A DNA stretch of 14,577 nt from Acidobacteriota bacterium (GTDB taxonomy: Bacteria; Acidobacteriota; Blastocatellia; Pyrinomonadales; Pyrinomonadaceae): positions 1-14,577 of the forward strand of contig JAHEEZ010000074.1 of the NCBI GenBank assembly GCA_024640445.1, in the 5' to 3' direction. Positions within the stretch are counted from its first letter, which is position 1. Each line of letters opens with the position of its first letter. This document shows positions 14,550 to 14,577 of this stretch, in pieces. The notes beneath the pieces were generated by a model. That model had not been told where the DNA came from, searched no databases, and worked only from the letters and a program-made list of their open reading frames with translations. Position numbers and translations under genes: made by a program.

Positions 14550-14577
14550 GTTGTGGCCGGCGCTCCAGTCAGATTCC

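Overview
The window looks like a chromosomal housekeeping segment from a Gram-negative (double-membrane) bacterium. The protein style and mosaic suggest Acidobacteriota, perhaps class Blastocatellia. This is an inference from protein character and gene order; no database search was run. The envelope genes at the right (MlaEFD lipid transporter, periplasmic LTxxQ protein) imply an outer membrane. No mobile element, phage gene, CRISPR array or rRNA was found, and the window reads as vertically inherited core genome.

Left part, plus strand (1-4710): the 3' part of ispE, then tRNA-Gln(UUG), prs, rplY (long CTC form of bL25), pth, rpsF, rpsR and rplI. The ispE-prs-rplY-pth and rpsF-rpsR-rplI orders are familiar conserved bacterial strings. 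Together they supply isoprenoid precursors, PRPP, ribosomal proteins and peptidyl-tRNA recycling. Likely control elements are a hairpin with a T-rich tail just before prs, two hairpins in the rpsF leader, and a strong intrinsic terminator after rplI. Two starts need care: prs begins at ATG 1006 and rpsF most likely at TTG 3413, behind a near-perfect ribosome binding site.

Middle, plus strand (4898-9299): dnaB helicase, a YfiT/BstA-like DinB-fold protein, alanine racemase (alr), a PlsC-type acyltransferase overlapping alr by 23 bases, and a LURP-one-related/scramblase-fold protein.

Right part, minus strand: an mlaE-mlaF-mlaD operon (12314 down to 9390) converges on the plus-strand genes. The 90-base convergent gap holds two different 7-base tandem repeats around a palindromic hairpin. 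MlaD carries five copies of a G(E/K)GTxGK motif in its C-terminal half. Further right, an ECF sigma factor, a membrane zinc-type anti-sigma factor and a secreted LTxxQ (Spy/CpxP-like) protein form a compact operon (14381 down to 12503) ending in a strong terminator. The sigma gene has a plausible promoter, a 12-base perfect palindrome in its predicted 5' leader, and a seven-copy 9-base repeat array upstream.

Nothing here is clearly a new system. The best leads are the lipid-handling neighbourhood (acyltransferase, LURP-one protein, Mla transporter) beside an envelope-stress-type sigma module, the repeat-bearing MlaD, and the candidate leader controls of prs and rpsF.
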